Assembly (NCBI RefSeq): GCF_007655135.1
Contig: NC_045129.1
Location: 31,311,122-31,375,121, forward strand
Length of the DNA stretch: 64,000 nucleotides
From: Punica granatum
Lineage: Eukaryota; Streptophyta; Magnoliopsida; Myrtales; Lythraceae
Direction of reading: 5' to 3'
Below are positions 10,588 to 22,400 of this stretch, in pieces (position 1 is the first letter of the stretch; each line of letters opens with the position of its first letter). The position numbers were made by a program, and so were the translations under genes. A model generated the notes under the pieces. It was given only the letters and a program-made list of their open reading frames with translations, was not told the origin of the DNA and did not search any database.

Positions 10588-12224
10588 GGGGTGATACTAC
10601 AACGAATTGCACTAAAAAATAATCATCACGATTATTTTATTTATGACCATCAAATCGCCTTAGTTAAGATCCTGACCGTACACGTATCCTAATTTTTTTT
10701 TTGTTTAAGATTCACCCCTCACAATTTAACAATCTATATATTCGGCCACCTATATTCTCGTCGACGCTCGATCTTATACGTGAAAGGACCGGATCGGTCA
10801 TCTATTAAATCGAACTGAATTGCACCCGTTCAACCAAATAAAAAATAGATTTAATTACTTAAAAAAAAAAGAAACACAGTACAACGTTGTCTTCTGTGCA
10901 TCTTCTCAAATCGAACAAAAAACAATTGAAGACGGCATACAATCTCGAAGAATCTTTGCCTCCCAGTTTCTACTAATTCATTTGTCGTCAAGTGAAAGCT
11001 CATCAATCTACGTCGGTACTTTGAAAAATAATAATAATCGCATCGATAAGGAAATCTCCCAACAAAGATCGAACATGTCAGTCCTCATAAGATTCACCCT
11101 ACCATGGCCTAAATACTAATCTCAAATTTACACATGCTCGAAATATTTTTACTTGAAGATTCGCTCCTCATACTTTGACTTCGATATTTTCGATTGCGCA
11201 TCTTCTCGATGACGCTCGATTGTGCACGTGAATGAGTCGAATCCGTTTCGATTTAATATCGAACCTGAATCTATCGGTTTAATTAAATACATAATAATTT
11301 TATAAATTTATAAAAAAGAAGAAAAAATAAATAGCGAAACAAACAACATTCGATATCATCGTTTATTTTCCTCATAGAATAGAGAACACCGGTAAAATCA
11401 AATCAAAACAATCCTTAAAAAATTCAATCGACAATTCAATCTATATTCAGTTTTGTGCCATGCCCATTGTAAGCTCGTGGATGTTCATGAGATCTGCGAG
11501 AATTGCCTCTTCTCATTCGCCATGATCAACAAGTCAATTACCGAGATTTACATATTATCGGTGGGGAAGTTAGGGGCAGCTTCGGACTCTGTGGGCAGTA
11601 GGATAAGGAAATCAAGTGCGAAGTTATGCTCATGCTATAACACGCCATGGATCTCGAGGGATCCCACCCAAACATTGATTTGGAACACCTCGATTTGTGC
11701 ATTGAGCTTTTATATTACTCTAGTGAATTGAATTTAAAGTCAGCTTTGATGTTTTTATATTATTCAGGGAAATCTACTAAATCTGATGTTTGCTTAATGT
11801 CGATTTGATTTAATTGAATTTTCGTTTGAATTTTTTAGGGGTTGCTTTATTTGATTTTGCGGGTGTTCTCACTTCTAATCTTGGGAGAGGGAATAAACGA
11901 TGATGTCGAAAATAGTTTGTTTTATTATGTGTTTCTTCTTCTTCTTTTTTATTTAAAGTTATAAATTGTTATTTATTTAGTTGAATTGGTAGATTTTAGT
12001 TTGGTTTAATATTGAACCGAATTCGACCCGTTCATGTACGCAACCGAGCGTTGTCTAGAAAATGCGTAGCGAAAACATTGAAAATCAAAGTATAAATGGT
12101 GAATCTTCAAATAAAAAGATTTTAGACATGTGTACGATCCAGATCTTACCTTACAATTTAATGGCTGAAAAGAAAACAATCGCGGTGGTTGTTTTTGCTA
12201 GTCAACTGCCGTAAAATCTCCATC
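10588..12224. mobile_element. 1.6-kb inverted-repeat insertion in block A, absent from B
   Basis: Block B reads CTATATTTATAAGGGAGCAT where block A has this insert. The 6-bp repeat ATTTAT flanks it (10582-10587 and 12225-12230). Its ends resemble each other in inverted orientation only loosely. Internal inverted pairs are clear: 11130-11385 pairs with 11870-12170, sharing the ATATCGAAC/GTTCAATAT region and the GACGCTCGATTG/CAACCGAGCGTTG segment, and 10735-10900 also pairs with about 12000-12090. A related fragment is at 14455-14795. No gene was recognised; open frames at 10820 and 11453 look incidental. Confidence 0.7.
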
Positions 12225-12230
12225 ATTTAT

Positions 12231-13367
12231 AAAGGAGCATACTCAATAGATTCCATAATATCAACAAAATCTATATCTTAATCCCTAAAATTTAGCACAA
12301 GTGATATCTAATGAAATCTTGCTTTCTAAATTTTGATCTTCAAGAGATTCCACGTTAAGATATCCTTTCAGAATGAATCTTCACACCTGGAAACTTCACG
12401 AAATAAATCGGACAGCAAAATTCAAATTCAGGAACCCAAATCAGGCTTCACAATAACTCGACATAAATCGGTTTTCTTTGGCTTTCGGGTGGTTGCCAGA
12501 TGTGCAGGATTGGAACATAGGAGAACAAAAGAAGCATCGAGAATTATGTAAATATACCTCAACCATTTGGGACCCGATCATTTAATTTCAAGTGCATGTC
12601 CCGGCCCCTGGCCTTAACATCCGCCTCCCCATCCACCACTGCGATCCACGATGAGTGCCATGGCACTATAGCGGTTCCTCCTGATGCTCATACCAGCAAT
12701 CCTCACAAGGTTATTGGACAAACCCATGAAAGTCGAAAGAGATACTCTATCTACCTGAACCTGTTCTGGAGCTGCAGGGTCCAGGCATGGTACATGGACC
12801 GGTTGACATGCCCTCTGAGTGTCCGGGGATTTTTTTGGTGGAGAGCTCTCTTCTGGATTGCAAAACTGTCGATTGGAGTGGGCTTGATTGAGACTGGACA
12901 TGAAGAAACATTATCACAATTAGGGTGGCTGATATCAGTATATATCTGACTACGTAGCAAGGTGCACTTCTCCGTGAAAACACTTGGGGAATGGGAAGCC
13001 ATGCGGTGGGGCATTCTGTCCCTTGGTAATATGGCTTACTTCTCAAGTCGAATGAAAACTTTCAGGAAACACACTGCCAAGCCATGCTTCAATAGTATTT
13101 TGCTATGATGAGGGCACATATACCTCGTAACAAATAGGGGAAAGGGAAATAACGGGGAATGGAAAGTTCCACTTATCTTGATCTGTGTGGACACTGTAAA
13201 TACAAAAGGGATCCCCATATATACAAAATGAACTCATGCGATGATGGAAAACTCATCTGCTACACATCTTAGCAATCAGCAACTCATAATCTGAACCATC
13301 CATGCGCCGACGTATCTACCAGCTATGTGCTACAGGGAGAGATACTGGAGTTCACATGTGTACTTTT
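12231..13367. other. Block A flank of the SMR pseudogene
   Basis: It matches 52852-53887 apart from a stretch at about 12790-13335 that is missing in B and a SINE present only in B. The counterpart of the small signal-peptide-like frame of block B is broken here: a TAG follows four codons after the ATG at 12650. No intact gene. Confidence 0.6.
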
Positions 13368-13796
13368 ATATGCTGGGAGATCTTCTTTTATGGTCACGAG
13401 ACCTAGTCACTCTAGATAGCTCGAAATTCAAACAGAAAAACAACTCTATCTCATCGCCTCTTGTGGTCTCAAAAAACAGTGGCTCCGACGACGACTGCAA
13501 GCGTTTCCTCTTTCGCTGAACCATTTTACGAGGCATTGCAGGCCAGCTCTGGGAAGTAGGGATGTGATCGATGGAACTTGGGGTCTGGCAATCCCGATGA
13601 TCTCAAATTAAGGTTGACCGATCACTAGCGATCCTGTGATCGACAACAGAACTCGGGGTCTGGCAATCCTGATGATCTCTAGTTAAGGTCGACTGATCAC
13701 TAGTTCCACCATCTAACAATAACTTGTCCGTGACACCCTTTGATTCTTCAGTCTCTGAAGGCTTTGGCTGTGATAGGTTTTTTCTTCTTTAGACAT
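13368..13796 (-). pseudogene. Pseudogene of the SIAMESE-RELATED (SMR) CDK inhibitor
   Basis: This is the block A copy of the intact gene at 53888-54241, on the same strand. The initiation codon is at 13794-13796, and the first codons match (MSKEE). Two extra bases in a run of T (on the + strand, near 13780) then shift the frame. A roughly 70-bp segment of the coding region is tandemly duplicated (about 13558-13700; each unit contains GGGGTCTGGCAATCC and GATGATCTC). Several further substitutions are present. The region for the C-terminal FFRS motif is still recognisable. No functional product is expected from this copy. Confidence 0.85.
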
Positions 13797-14205
13797 CTTG
13801 AAAGACGATCAAGAAGATTGCGAGGCAAGGTAAACAGAAAGAGGGATAAAAGAGAGAATGTCACTCGGCCCCCTTTTTGGTGTGTGTGTGTGTATTGATA
13901 ATAATATGAATAAGGCAATATATAAATAGTGCGTGGCTTGGAAGTATTATTTTCTCTACCAATCTTGTGCTGTACATTTTGGATGGGAAAACAAAAAGTT
14001 TTCGTACCTTGACGAAGTAAGATGCAGTCTAGAGGAAATTTAACAAGGATCCCAAGGTTGATGTAGGTGTACCCGAGGAAATCCACGGTAGAAGAATTTG
14101 AGGCGATCAATCCAGGACTCCGACCCGAGTTGGTATACAATAAGGAAATAATATAGCTGGGGAAATTTTACTAAATTATCTCGGGTTGTTTGATACCTCG
14201 CAAAC
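13797..14205. other. Former promoter and upstream region of the SMR pseudogene
   Basis: It matches 54242-54386 and 55446-55703 of block B. It holds the equivalent TATA-like GCAATATATAAATAGTGCG around 13916-13934 and a short (GT)n run at 13879-13894. It reads GGAAGTATTATTTTCTC with no insert where block B has ~1 kb of nested MITEs, so it is the empty site. Confidence 0.75.
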
Positions 14206-14795
14206 TATACTGAACTGGAGCACCTCGCTCCTTGTAAACTTACGATGGAAGATCTACAGGTGACGTGGAGCACAACATTATGATCAACATTATTGTTGGC
14301 TTCAGTTACTTGGAAAACTGGGTCTACTCCGTAAGTACAAACTTGTATTCTGCCAAAGAGCCTCATCGAGAACTTTTTACAGGTCTTGAATTGTCGATCC
14401 AAGGGAGTCGGTGCCAATATCAAATTGGAGTTGTCCATTGAATTACAGAGATTCTTTGATTTGATTTTGCCGATACTCTGTTCTAATCTTAAGAGGGGAA
14501 TACTCAATGATATCAAAAATTATTTGTTATATATATATATTTTAAGTTATAAATATTTATTTGATTGAACTGGTAGATCTAGTTCGATTTAAGATCAAAT
14601 CAGATTAGACTCATTCACGGGGCAAGACTGAGCGTCGTCAAGAAGATGTATAGTCGAAAATATCGGACATCAAAGCATGAGAGGTGAATCTCCACGTAAA
14701 AAGATTTTGAAAACGTGTACGGCCAAGATCTTATTATCTAATGGGATCTAACAGTTGGAAGAAAAACAACCACGGTGGTTATTCCCATTTAAATA
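14206..14795. mobile_element. Fragment related to the 10588-12224 inverted-repeat element
   Basis: From about 14455 it follows the 11850-12200 sequence in order: TTTGATTTTGC, TTAAGTTATAAAT, GAACTGGTAGAT, GAGCGTCGTC, GTGTACGGCCAAGATCTTA, ACCACGGTGGTTATT. The part before 14455 is not recognised. Confidence 0.6.
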
Positions 14796-14810
14796 TGCAA
14801 CCCGTTTTAT

Positions 14811-14975
14811 CAACATTGATTGGTTCGAGCTGTTCATAAGATCTCGGGTTCGAATATTGTGAATTGAGAAAATTCATACCGGGAGATTTTTACTCCCTTA
14901 GTGGGCCAACAAAACTCAAACTGGATTAGTCGGACCGTTAGACTTTCGGATACCAGGTACACAGCGAAACAAAAT
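14811..14975 (+). mobile_element. tRNA-derived SINE
   Basis: The head is CAACATTGATTGGTTCGAGC, with a B box GGGTTCGAATATTG, a middle segment CTTAGTGGGCCAAC, the 3' family segment CTGGATTAGTCGGACC and GGATACCAGGTACACAGCG, then an A-rich end. It has the same architecture as the copy at 52926. Confidence 0.8.
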
Positions 14976-15363
14976 GCTATCCGTTTCCAATTTTTTAATT
15001 TTTATTGATGCAAATATTTCTATCATTCACGACTCTGTGATACACGTCTATAAATATGGTAATCAAGTTGAATTTAAGATACTCATAACTTTTTCACATA
15101 ATTTCTTATCAAATCATTTTTTTTCTACGAACATATTGTAACAATTATAACTAATCAGAGTGCATATCTCTATATTATTATATCTCTATCTCTATATCGA
15201 AGTGTAACAATTATAACCGGAATGCGCCATTATCAGGGAGATTATTCAAGAATTATTGAGTCGTGACTGGACTGTTATGTTGGAGCATGTGCTTCGAAAA
15301 GGTAATATGTGTGATGACTGGCTATCCAATTATGCATTGTTTTTTTCCAGTTGGCATCCGTGG

Positions 15364-15911
15364 TAGGGCCGGCAATATTTGACACGACACGGAGTTAAAC
15401 AGGTTCGGGTTGAGCATTTTTGGTATTCGGTCTAAACGGTCTAACCCATTTAGACACGGTTAATAAGCGTGTCTTATCAGGTTGAACCCATGTAACCCGA
15501 TTATACACGATTAAACCTATTTATTTAGACGTGTTTAATCGTATTATTTAATCGTGTAACCTGTTAATCCGTTTATCTAACTGAATTTACCAAAATACCC
15601 TTCCACTAACCCTAATTTTGAATGGTTAATCGGGTTGGATAAACATGTCGTGTATAAACAGATCGTATTAACGTGTCCGGGTAACCGGGTATAATCGTGT
15701 CGTGTGTGGATATGTGTACCTATTATGACACGTTTCGATAAACATGTTTAAATGTGTCGTGTATGGGTTGACACGGATATAAACGTGTCGTGTTCGTGTA
15801 TGTGAAACCTGACTTGTTTAATAATCGTGTCGTGTACAGGTATTGACTTCGATGATACGAACCTGTTTAGACACGACACGTATAAAGACACGATACGAAT
15901 TGCCACCCCTA
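15364..15911. mobile_element. hAT-like MITE rich in CGTGTCGTG motifs
   Basis: The ends are TAGGGCCGGCAAT and, inverted, TAGGGGTGGCAATTCGT, resembling the TAGGGGTGGCAA ends of plant hAT elements. The flanking 8-mers ATCCGTGG and ATCCATAG agree at 6 of 8 positions, as expected of an old 8-bp target duplication. The interior is a series of CGTGTCGTG and ACACGATT motifs in both orientations, with no coding capacity. Confidence 0.8.
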
Positions 15912-16091
15912 ATCCATAGGCTGATTACTTGCCCTCACTTGGCTCGATTTCTTACTTTTTAGAGATATTGTAGGAGTCGGTATGCCTCGTCTTTATATTG
16001 TTTGATTTATTTTATTTAATGCAACCGGGCTTCAGTCCCAAATTCACCAAAAAAAAATCCATATCTCTATATCATTATAATTTAAAAGATT

Positions 16092-16204
16092 TAATCAATC
16101 AATGTTGTGAGACATTTACCCTCTTAGTAGGCCAACCAGCTCGGACTAGATTAATCGAGGCCCATTAGGTTGTCAGATATCATGGTACACACCGAAAAAA
16201 AAAA
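16092..16204 (+). mobile_element. SINE, 5'-truncated
   Basis: It retains CTCTTAGTAGGCCAACCAG, GACTAGATTAATCGAGGCCC and TACACACCG followed by an A run, corresponding to the 3' two thirds of the family. Confidence 0.65.
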
Positions 16205-17166
16205 TCCATTTCGAATCCATCAGTTAGTTGAAGAACGAGATATTACAAGTGCATTATTTATATGCGGGGTTAATAAAAAAAATTCCAAACTTTTTACATT
16301 TTAACGATTTTAGCACGATTTTTTTTAACCAATTAAATCACAAACTGCTAGTTTCATAACAATGTTAGCATACTGTCAATATCTCCGTTAATTTTAACCA
16401 AAATTGCTGATGTGAATATGATGGTGCCATGTGCCTTACGGTGATTGGTTGAGTGGGTCTCACATTTTTAAAAATATATAAAATATTCTGAAAATTAGAA
16501 AATAATAAAAAAGAAAAAAAAACTATAAGGCCGAAGTGAGGAGGAGGGGGAGCTGTCCGGCGGTGGGGGGCTTGTTGCCGGCCACCACCACCCTAGTTGG
16601 GGTCGCCACGGCCTCTGTTGACGCATGAGACAGTAGAGGTCACTGGCGACCCCAATTAGGGGATGCGCGAGTCAGAAGACTCTATTTTTTTCACGGTATC
16701 TGAATCCTATTCTGTAGGGGGCAAGTTCTAAGATTTTTGAACCGAACCATAATTTATTGGGGCCTCAAACTGAAACCTATCCAGAACCTGAACTATACTA
16801 CAGGGTCTAGGCACCATATTGGAACCCTTAACTTTTTATTTTATTTTTTTCTCTTTACAAATAATAAAATAAATAATTAAAATCGAAAATATCGCATTTA
16901 CAATCATGCAAAACAGATAAATGTTAACATAGATTTATCTGATGACATCCATCTATCTACAAAACTAAAGGATTATATAGCTCTCTTAGAATTATATAGT
17001 AGACAAAGCAAAGAAGCAACTAAAAAATTATGTAACTATTTAGCAAAAAAGGATGATGTAGTTTTTCTTAGTAGACAAAGCAAATAATTTATCCTTAGGA
17101 TTTTGTAGCTACTACGTCGCACGTAGAGGATTATGTAAATATAAAATAATTGTTTTTTTTTAAAAT
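16205..17166. other. Intergenic with a perfect-armed hairpin, no gene
   Basis: It contains a short inverted repeat at 16591-16660 (CCCTAGTTGGGGTCGCCA, and TGGCGACCCCAATTAGGG about 35 bases later) in a GC-rich patch. The rest is AT-rich and unassigned. Confidence 0.5.
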
Positions 17167-17480
17167 GATAAATTTTAACGACACTCCCTATAGTTTCTGA
17201 AATGACTAGTAACATTCCTCTTTTTAGAATTTAGCCACACACTACTCCTCCTTTTGCTGACGTGACACCAAGAGAATATTCACTTTGCCACGTGGATCTC
17301 ATGTCACGAAATTGCACAAACCGACTCATTACTGATTATTTTACCCGAACTAAATTTGATCAAATTTTAGAAAAAATAGTAGAAATCAGCTAAAGAATGG
17401 GTGGTGTGTGGCTAATTTTGAAAAGAGCGGGTGTCGCTACTTATTTTACAAACTATAGGGGGCATCGTTGAAATTTATCC
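17167..17480. mobile_element. MITE with ~90-bp inverted ends, copy 2
   Basis: Inverted relative to the copy at 1072-1386. The ends are GATAAATTTTAACGACACTC and, inverted, GGATAAATTTCAACGATGCC. It shares internal CACTTTGCCACGTGG with its partner. Confidence 0.75.
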
Positions 17481-19309
17481 AAAAAATATATAGGTCCCAA
17501 GTACTGATTCTGTGGGTACCTTGTATATTGGAATCGAAACCTATTTTCATCGGTTCCTTAAATTACTACTCGGAACCTACCCAATTTTCAATTAGATTTG
17601 CCTGGATCCTACCTTAACAGGTAAGTTTTAACCGATTGCGGGTATACCTAGTACCCGTGCACACCCCTAACTAATATCGAATTTGAAATATCTTAATTAT
17701 CAAGCGGAAGAGCATGTCTCTGAGCTACTGCTCTGCACCATCTTAAAAAAAAAAGCTTTTTTATAATAAAAAATGTCATATCTGCAATATGTTTTTGGAA
17801 ATGGAGTGATAAGATAAATAGAGAACAAGACTTATCTTTCGAATTATGTTCGTCTTTTTTTTTTTATCAATCCACATTTTAAGCAATTCAAAATACTCTC
17901 ATGAGATTATCTTGTTCAATCAATAAAAACATCACACATAAGAGTTTTTTTTCAAAATTCCTCAGCTCCTTATAAAGCGTCTTTTCATGTTTCTTGCATT
18001 AAACATATAAATAAACACCTAGCTTAATTCCGTATATGGCAATTTCAAGTATTACTTTCTTTTTTTTTTTTTGCGGTTACATAGGGAAGCTTATGGATCG
18101 AGTACAATGAAATGAAAATCTTAATCCTAGTAGCTAATAGAGGGGCATGAGTGATCCTGACAAATATCGAATCTGAAACCTCTTAATTATCAGACAAAAA
18201 CATACGTTACTGCGTAACACTTTCTTTCATAGTATCAAAATGAACTTTTTCGCCCAAAATATTTGCTTCCAGCCCCGTCCACTTGGCTGTGGCTACGTAT
18301 TCTTTTTTTTTTCCATATATAATTATTTTATTTTTATAAACAAACCCAACACCTGCCAACATGTCGAAATCAAAAAATACTGGACAAACTACATTTAGAT
18401 AGAAGAATTAATACTTAAATACATGTAAAAATATAACTTGAGGAAAGATTATGGATGATATCTTTGAAGATACCTACCAAGCACGATTATATAAAAGCTA
18501 ATCTCATTCTTCACTATCATCACTTGTAAGTTAGTGCAGATATAAAACAACTTGACGGATGAAGAGTTTATTGAAAAGAAATCGATATGTTACTTACCAC
18601 TTACAGAATCGAATCACATAGAATTTTTATTATTTTTTACACTTTCAAAGGAAAAATTAGTTTAATTGTAATAACTATGCTGTATTATGTTATATTCTTT
18701 AAATAGTAATAACTATGTCATATATTTTTACACTCATAAGACGAGACAACACGTGCCTTCTCACTAGTTAATATTAAAAGTAAAATTGGTTTTTATAATT
18801 TTGATTAGTAATTTATGTAAAAATTCAGTGCAATACATGTATAAAATACTAGTATATCATATTGTGGAACTGCCAAAAGTTTATTTATTTATTCTTACAT
18901 CTAATAATTTTCTTTGAACCCTTTCCTCCCCCTCATATTCAAACAACACATTTTCTCATAAATTATATTTTCTTTCCTCTACCAATCACTTGTCCTCATT
19001 AACCATAATCAGACCAAACCAATCTCAAACTTATGTATAACACGACAGCATGACCCCCTTTGCATGCAAAATCAAACGAAATTTCAGATTAAACATTTCA
19101 CCCACGTGCGCGCTAAGTTCGATATTTTATAAAATTATTTTATATTTTAGATACTACTTTGTTATATAATGCAATATATATTAATTTTGTTTATATTACA
19201 GATTTTGAAGTTTTACATAAAAATATATTTCAGAAAAAAATTGTTGTATATTAATTGGTGTGTTGAGGATAGAGAAAAAAGAGAGAACGGATAAGTTAAC
19301 GTTGGAAAG

Positions 19310-19312
<3 letters not shown>
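17481..19312. other. Intergenic, no gene recognised
   Basis: AT-rich. Two short segments (17680-17745 and 18155-18230) begin AATATCGAATYTGAAAYMTCTTAATTATC and look like pieces of an old tRNA-related repeat in inverted orientation. There is nothing else I can name. Confidence 0.4.

Positions 19313-19356
<44 letters not shown>
19313..19356. repeat. (GA)n microsatellite
   Basis: About twenty GA dinucleotides. The 136- and 81-codon frames crossing it are products of the repeat. Confidence 0.9.
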
Positions 19357-19358
<2 letters not shown>

Positions 19359-20707
19359 AGAGAGAATTGTGAGAGAGATTGGACGTGGGTGGTTAAAAAA
19401 GATAAAATTATATGTTTATCCTTAAACTTCTCCTCATCCAATGGGTATCAATTTCCCATTTATATTTTCAAGGGGCAATTTGAAAAACTAAAAATTAACT
19501 TTCTTCTCCTTTTTGTAATACAAGAGGGTGACCGTGCTATGCAGGGATTAAACCTAATAAAGTTGAATTCATTAATTATTTCAATTTGTAAATATTTTAA
19601 GAATACTAAGTATAATTTTGAAGATAGATTTTTTTTGGTAAAATATAGATGTTATCATTGGATATGGTAGTTTCGTATGAATAATAAACTTGAACCCGCG
19701 TTATGTATAAAATCTTTCTTTATTTTATATAAACTTTTACCAAATTTAATTCCAAATAGGAATAATTATATAAATAAAATATAAATTGAAATAAAAGAGA
19801 TAGAGATGGAAGGGGAATGGATGTCGAATAGAGAGAGAAAAGAGAAGAGAAATAGGAAAAAAGTGCAGTGATCGAGACATTAGGAGTTAAAATTACAAAA
19901 TAACCCTTAAATTTAGTGACTAATAGTTTGTAAAAGAATTTGATTAAGGATAATTTTGAAAATGGAAAGTTAGCCCATGACTTTCCTTTTCCAATTTGTA
20001 ATATAGATATATCATAATATAGATAACCCCTTACTCCCTTTTTTAGAAAACTGCCAACCACCATAGACATTCCTGATTACTGATCGCCTCATGCATGTGC
20101 CATTAAATATCACTTCTGGTTGAACTTACTGCTATCATCATTGGCCACTTGGAGCTTTAGATATCGAAATAATAATTAATCTTCCTAAAAGTTCCTCTAA
20201 ACTGCTCATTGTAATATGTTGACATATAATTTCAGTAAAATCACAAGGTATTTGATCAAGTACGAGTATAAAAAGAATTTCATACGCACCTTTTAATCAT
20301 TAATAATCTTTTTTTTCCTTAACAAAGGAGGTTTATAGCTAAGTTAAAAAAAAGGACACAGAGAAGTTTAACTGAGAAAATCAACTTCGAAACCTCTTAT
20401 TTTCTATACGAATGAGAATATCTGTCACTGCACATCATACTCCACTTTGGAAGGATTAATTATTTTCATTTTATTTGTGGGTGGAACTGGGTCCTACGTG
20501 CACCTAAAATTAATTACAGCTACCTGTTCACTTCCTTCATTTCTACATATTTAGGATTCGATCAATACAGCCTGTCGAATATTTCAATATATGATAGAAG
20601 TGGGTCTCTGCTAGTGTCATGTCAGGTATTAATTTTATATGTAGGCTCCATTATAGCATATGGAATTCAATGTTTATTGATTATTAACCTGCAAACAGGT
20701 GAATGTT
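19357..20707. other. Intergenic with dispersed-repeat debris
   Basis: Segments near 19404-19480 and, inverted, near 19880-19990 resemble sequence at 27480-27580 (AATGGTTATCAATT-type cores). This suggests one dispersed repeat family. No gene. Confidence 0.4.
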
Positions 20708-20900
20708 ATCTACAATCCCGCTTGGATTGTAAGAAATTTAATTTTAATTTTAATTTTAATTTTAACTCAACACACTACATAATAAAAAAAACACATTTTT
20801 CAAGTCAAATTTATAATTACATATCATTTGTCCTTTTCCACAATCAAAATCAAAATCAAAATCAAACTAACTTTAACTCTGAATCCAAATGACCTCTAAT
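20708..20900. mobile_element. Tourist-like MITE of the TTTAACTTTAACT family
   Basis: It contains TTTAATTTTAATTTTAATTT, then AACTCAACACACTACATAA, CAAGTCAAATTTATAATTAC, TTTGTCCTTTTCCACAATC and AATCAAAATCAAAATC, ending CTCTGAATCCAAATGACC. The same order occurs at 39262-39428 and 54680-54976. Confidence 0.65.
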
Positions 20901-21558
20901 ATTGTCGAGATAAGAGAGAAGGAAAAAGAAATTGAACTTCGTATGTTGTATAGCAATTTTTTTCCGTTTAAAAGGATGCTCATAACATAACGTAAAGGAA
21001 ATTAAAAATTTAATAAAGAGACATACATAATTTCTTAATGAGCATAAAAAATGCGTGAAACCTGTACTACTTCTCTTTCATCGCTTAGCCATTTATGATT
21101 GAGCAACGTGTCATAATAATGAGCTTTCCTTATTTGAATTCTGAAACCTAAAGAATTAATCAACTCTCTGTTTCTATATATGTATCTATATATATAACTA
21201 ACAAAATATATGTAGGTTAGAAAATGTTATAAGCGGGGCCCAGATAATAAATTCGCCCAACTTGCATGCAGTGTCATGATTGGTTTGAAGTATGAGCAGC
21301 CTAACTTGTGCCACGCTATGTCACATCTCGCAAGATCGACATTACATATGGTCCATAGTTTGGCAAAACTGAAACATTATGGGAGAGATATGGTCTCCTA
21401 GGATCTTGTCTTTTTTTTTTTGATAGGTTCCTTTCCTAGGATCTTGTCCAATTTCTAGGTGCACTGACAATTTTAAGAAAAGCAGAAAGAGTTGATTATG
21501 CGGCATACATATATACATACATATATATATATATACACGAGGTGAATGTGACCTCATA
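20901..21558. other. Intergenic, no gene recognised
   Basis: AT-rich with short TATA-type simple repeats. No conserved frame or element end identified. Confidence 0.4.
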
Positions 21559-21745
21559 ATTCTCTATTTCTAAATAAAATATTCTCAAATTTTTGAGTTT
21601 TTAAAATTTGAAATTACCTTTTTGTTGAGAATTATATCTTAAATTTTAATCCGATTTTATTTCATATTTTGTATATTTAGATCTCTATTTTTTGGTGAGA
21701 GAATATTTTGAGGGTCTTGTATTTAGAGATATTTTTTTATAGAGA
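21559..21745. mobile_element. Short MITE-like inverted repeat
   Basis: The left TTCTCTATTTCTAAATAAAA and TATTCTCAAA are matched in inverse by GAGAATATTTTGAGGGTC and TTGTATTTAGAGATA at the right. About 185 bp in all, noncoding. Confidence 0.6.
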
Positions 21746-21783
21746 TCAAATAGAGATTTTCTGTTGAGAATGAATCGTGGTAC

Positions 21784-22125
21784 TATATATATATATATAT
21801 ATATTTATATATCGAGAGATGTAAAGGTGTGTGAGAGCATTTCGAGAGTGGGAGTATTCATGAGATGAGATATTTGTTCAAGGGTTACAGTTCCTCATTT
21901 GTAATCGACCATTGTGCTTGTGAGGAACGCACTTGTATTGTGCTTCACTTTATGATTGTTACTCAATAAAAAATCACCGCCGAGCCTCCTTTACCCGTGT
22001 ATGTTTCCATCAAACGTTTCCACCGCGTTTAAGTGTTTATCACGTATATTGTCTATGTGATTTCTTCGCTTCCACATTATTTTCGTTGATTGTTGAGTCG
22101 ATTCCCAACAAACTGGTATCAGAAC
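21784..22125 (+). mobile_element. LTR relic with primer-binding site
   Basis: A roughly 325-bp stretch ends CGATTCCCAACA and is followed after two bases by TGGTATCAGAAC (22114-22125), the usual primer-binding site for initiator tRNA-Met. It therefore looks like the end of a 5' LTR. No internal coding region or second LTR follows, so the element is truncated. The left limit is uncertain because of a (TA)n run. Confidence 0.65.
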
Positions 22126-22142
22126 TAAGGTTATGGCATTTC

Positions 22143-22400
22143 TAAGTTTGATTTAATTCTAGTGGCTTCAATTTTTTTTATCTTAATTATCATTCAATTC
22201 AATTTTTAATACTAAATTCTTTCAACTATTCATTACTTTTTTCACAATTCAACAACACATTCATTACTTTCTTTAAATTATTCATTATTTTTTCTCATTT
22301 TTTCTCATAATTCAACAACACAACCATTACAATCCCAAATAAATATAATTATGTATAATTGGAATGGAAATTCCAGTCCCTTTCCAAACAAAACCTTTTA
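22143..22400. mobile_element. MITE fragment
   Basis: It shares TTCAATTCAATTTTTAATAC, TCATAATTCAACAA and ATTACAA segments with the outer MITE at 55260-55380, and ends in CCCTTTCCAAACAAAACC, a Tourist-type end. Confidence 0.5.

Larger units (their letters stand above)
2650..14205. repeat. Block A of a diverged segmental duplication (partner 49838-55703)
   Basis: Collinear with block B in the same orientation. The pairs are 2650-2810 with 49838-49990, 4290-4615 with 50035-50350, 6255-6700 with 50355-50806, 9067-10582 with 50864-52847, 12231-12790 with 52852-53880, and 13368-14205 with 53888-55703. Insertions specific to A are a three-unit MITE array (2814-4267), the 4617-6250 segment, an LTR element (6705-8423) and an inverted-repeat element (10588-12224). 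The copies differ throughout by substitutions and small indels, so the duplication is not recent. Confidence 0.8.

Noticed and set aside
12614..13046. Several overlapping - strand frames of 87-99 codons
   Set aside because: They lie in a block A stretch missing or broken in block B and overlap each other in different frames.
18725..18780. Possible Helitron 3' end (CTAGT after ACACGTGCC)
   Set aside because: No convincing hairpin, no matching 5' TC end, single occurrence.
19260..19670. 136-codon frame with a long RE-repeat
   Set aside because: The repeat is the translation of a GA microsatellite; nothing outside it looks conserved.
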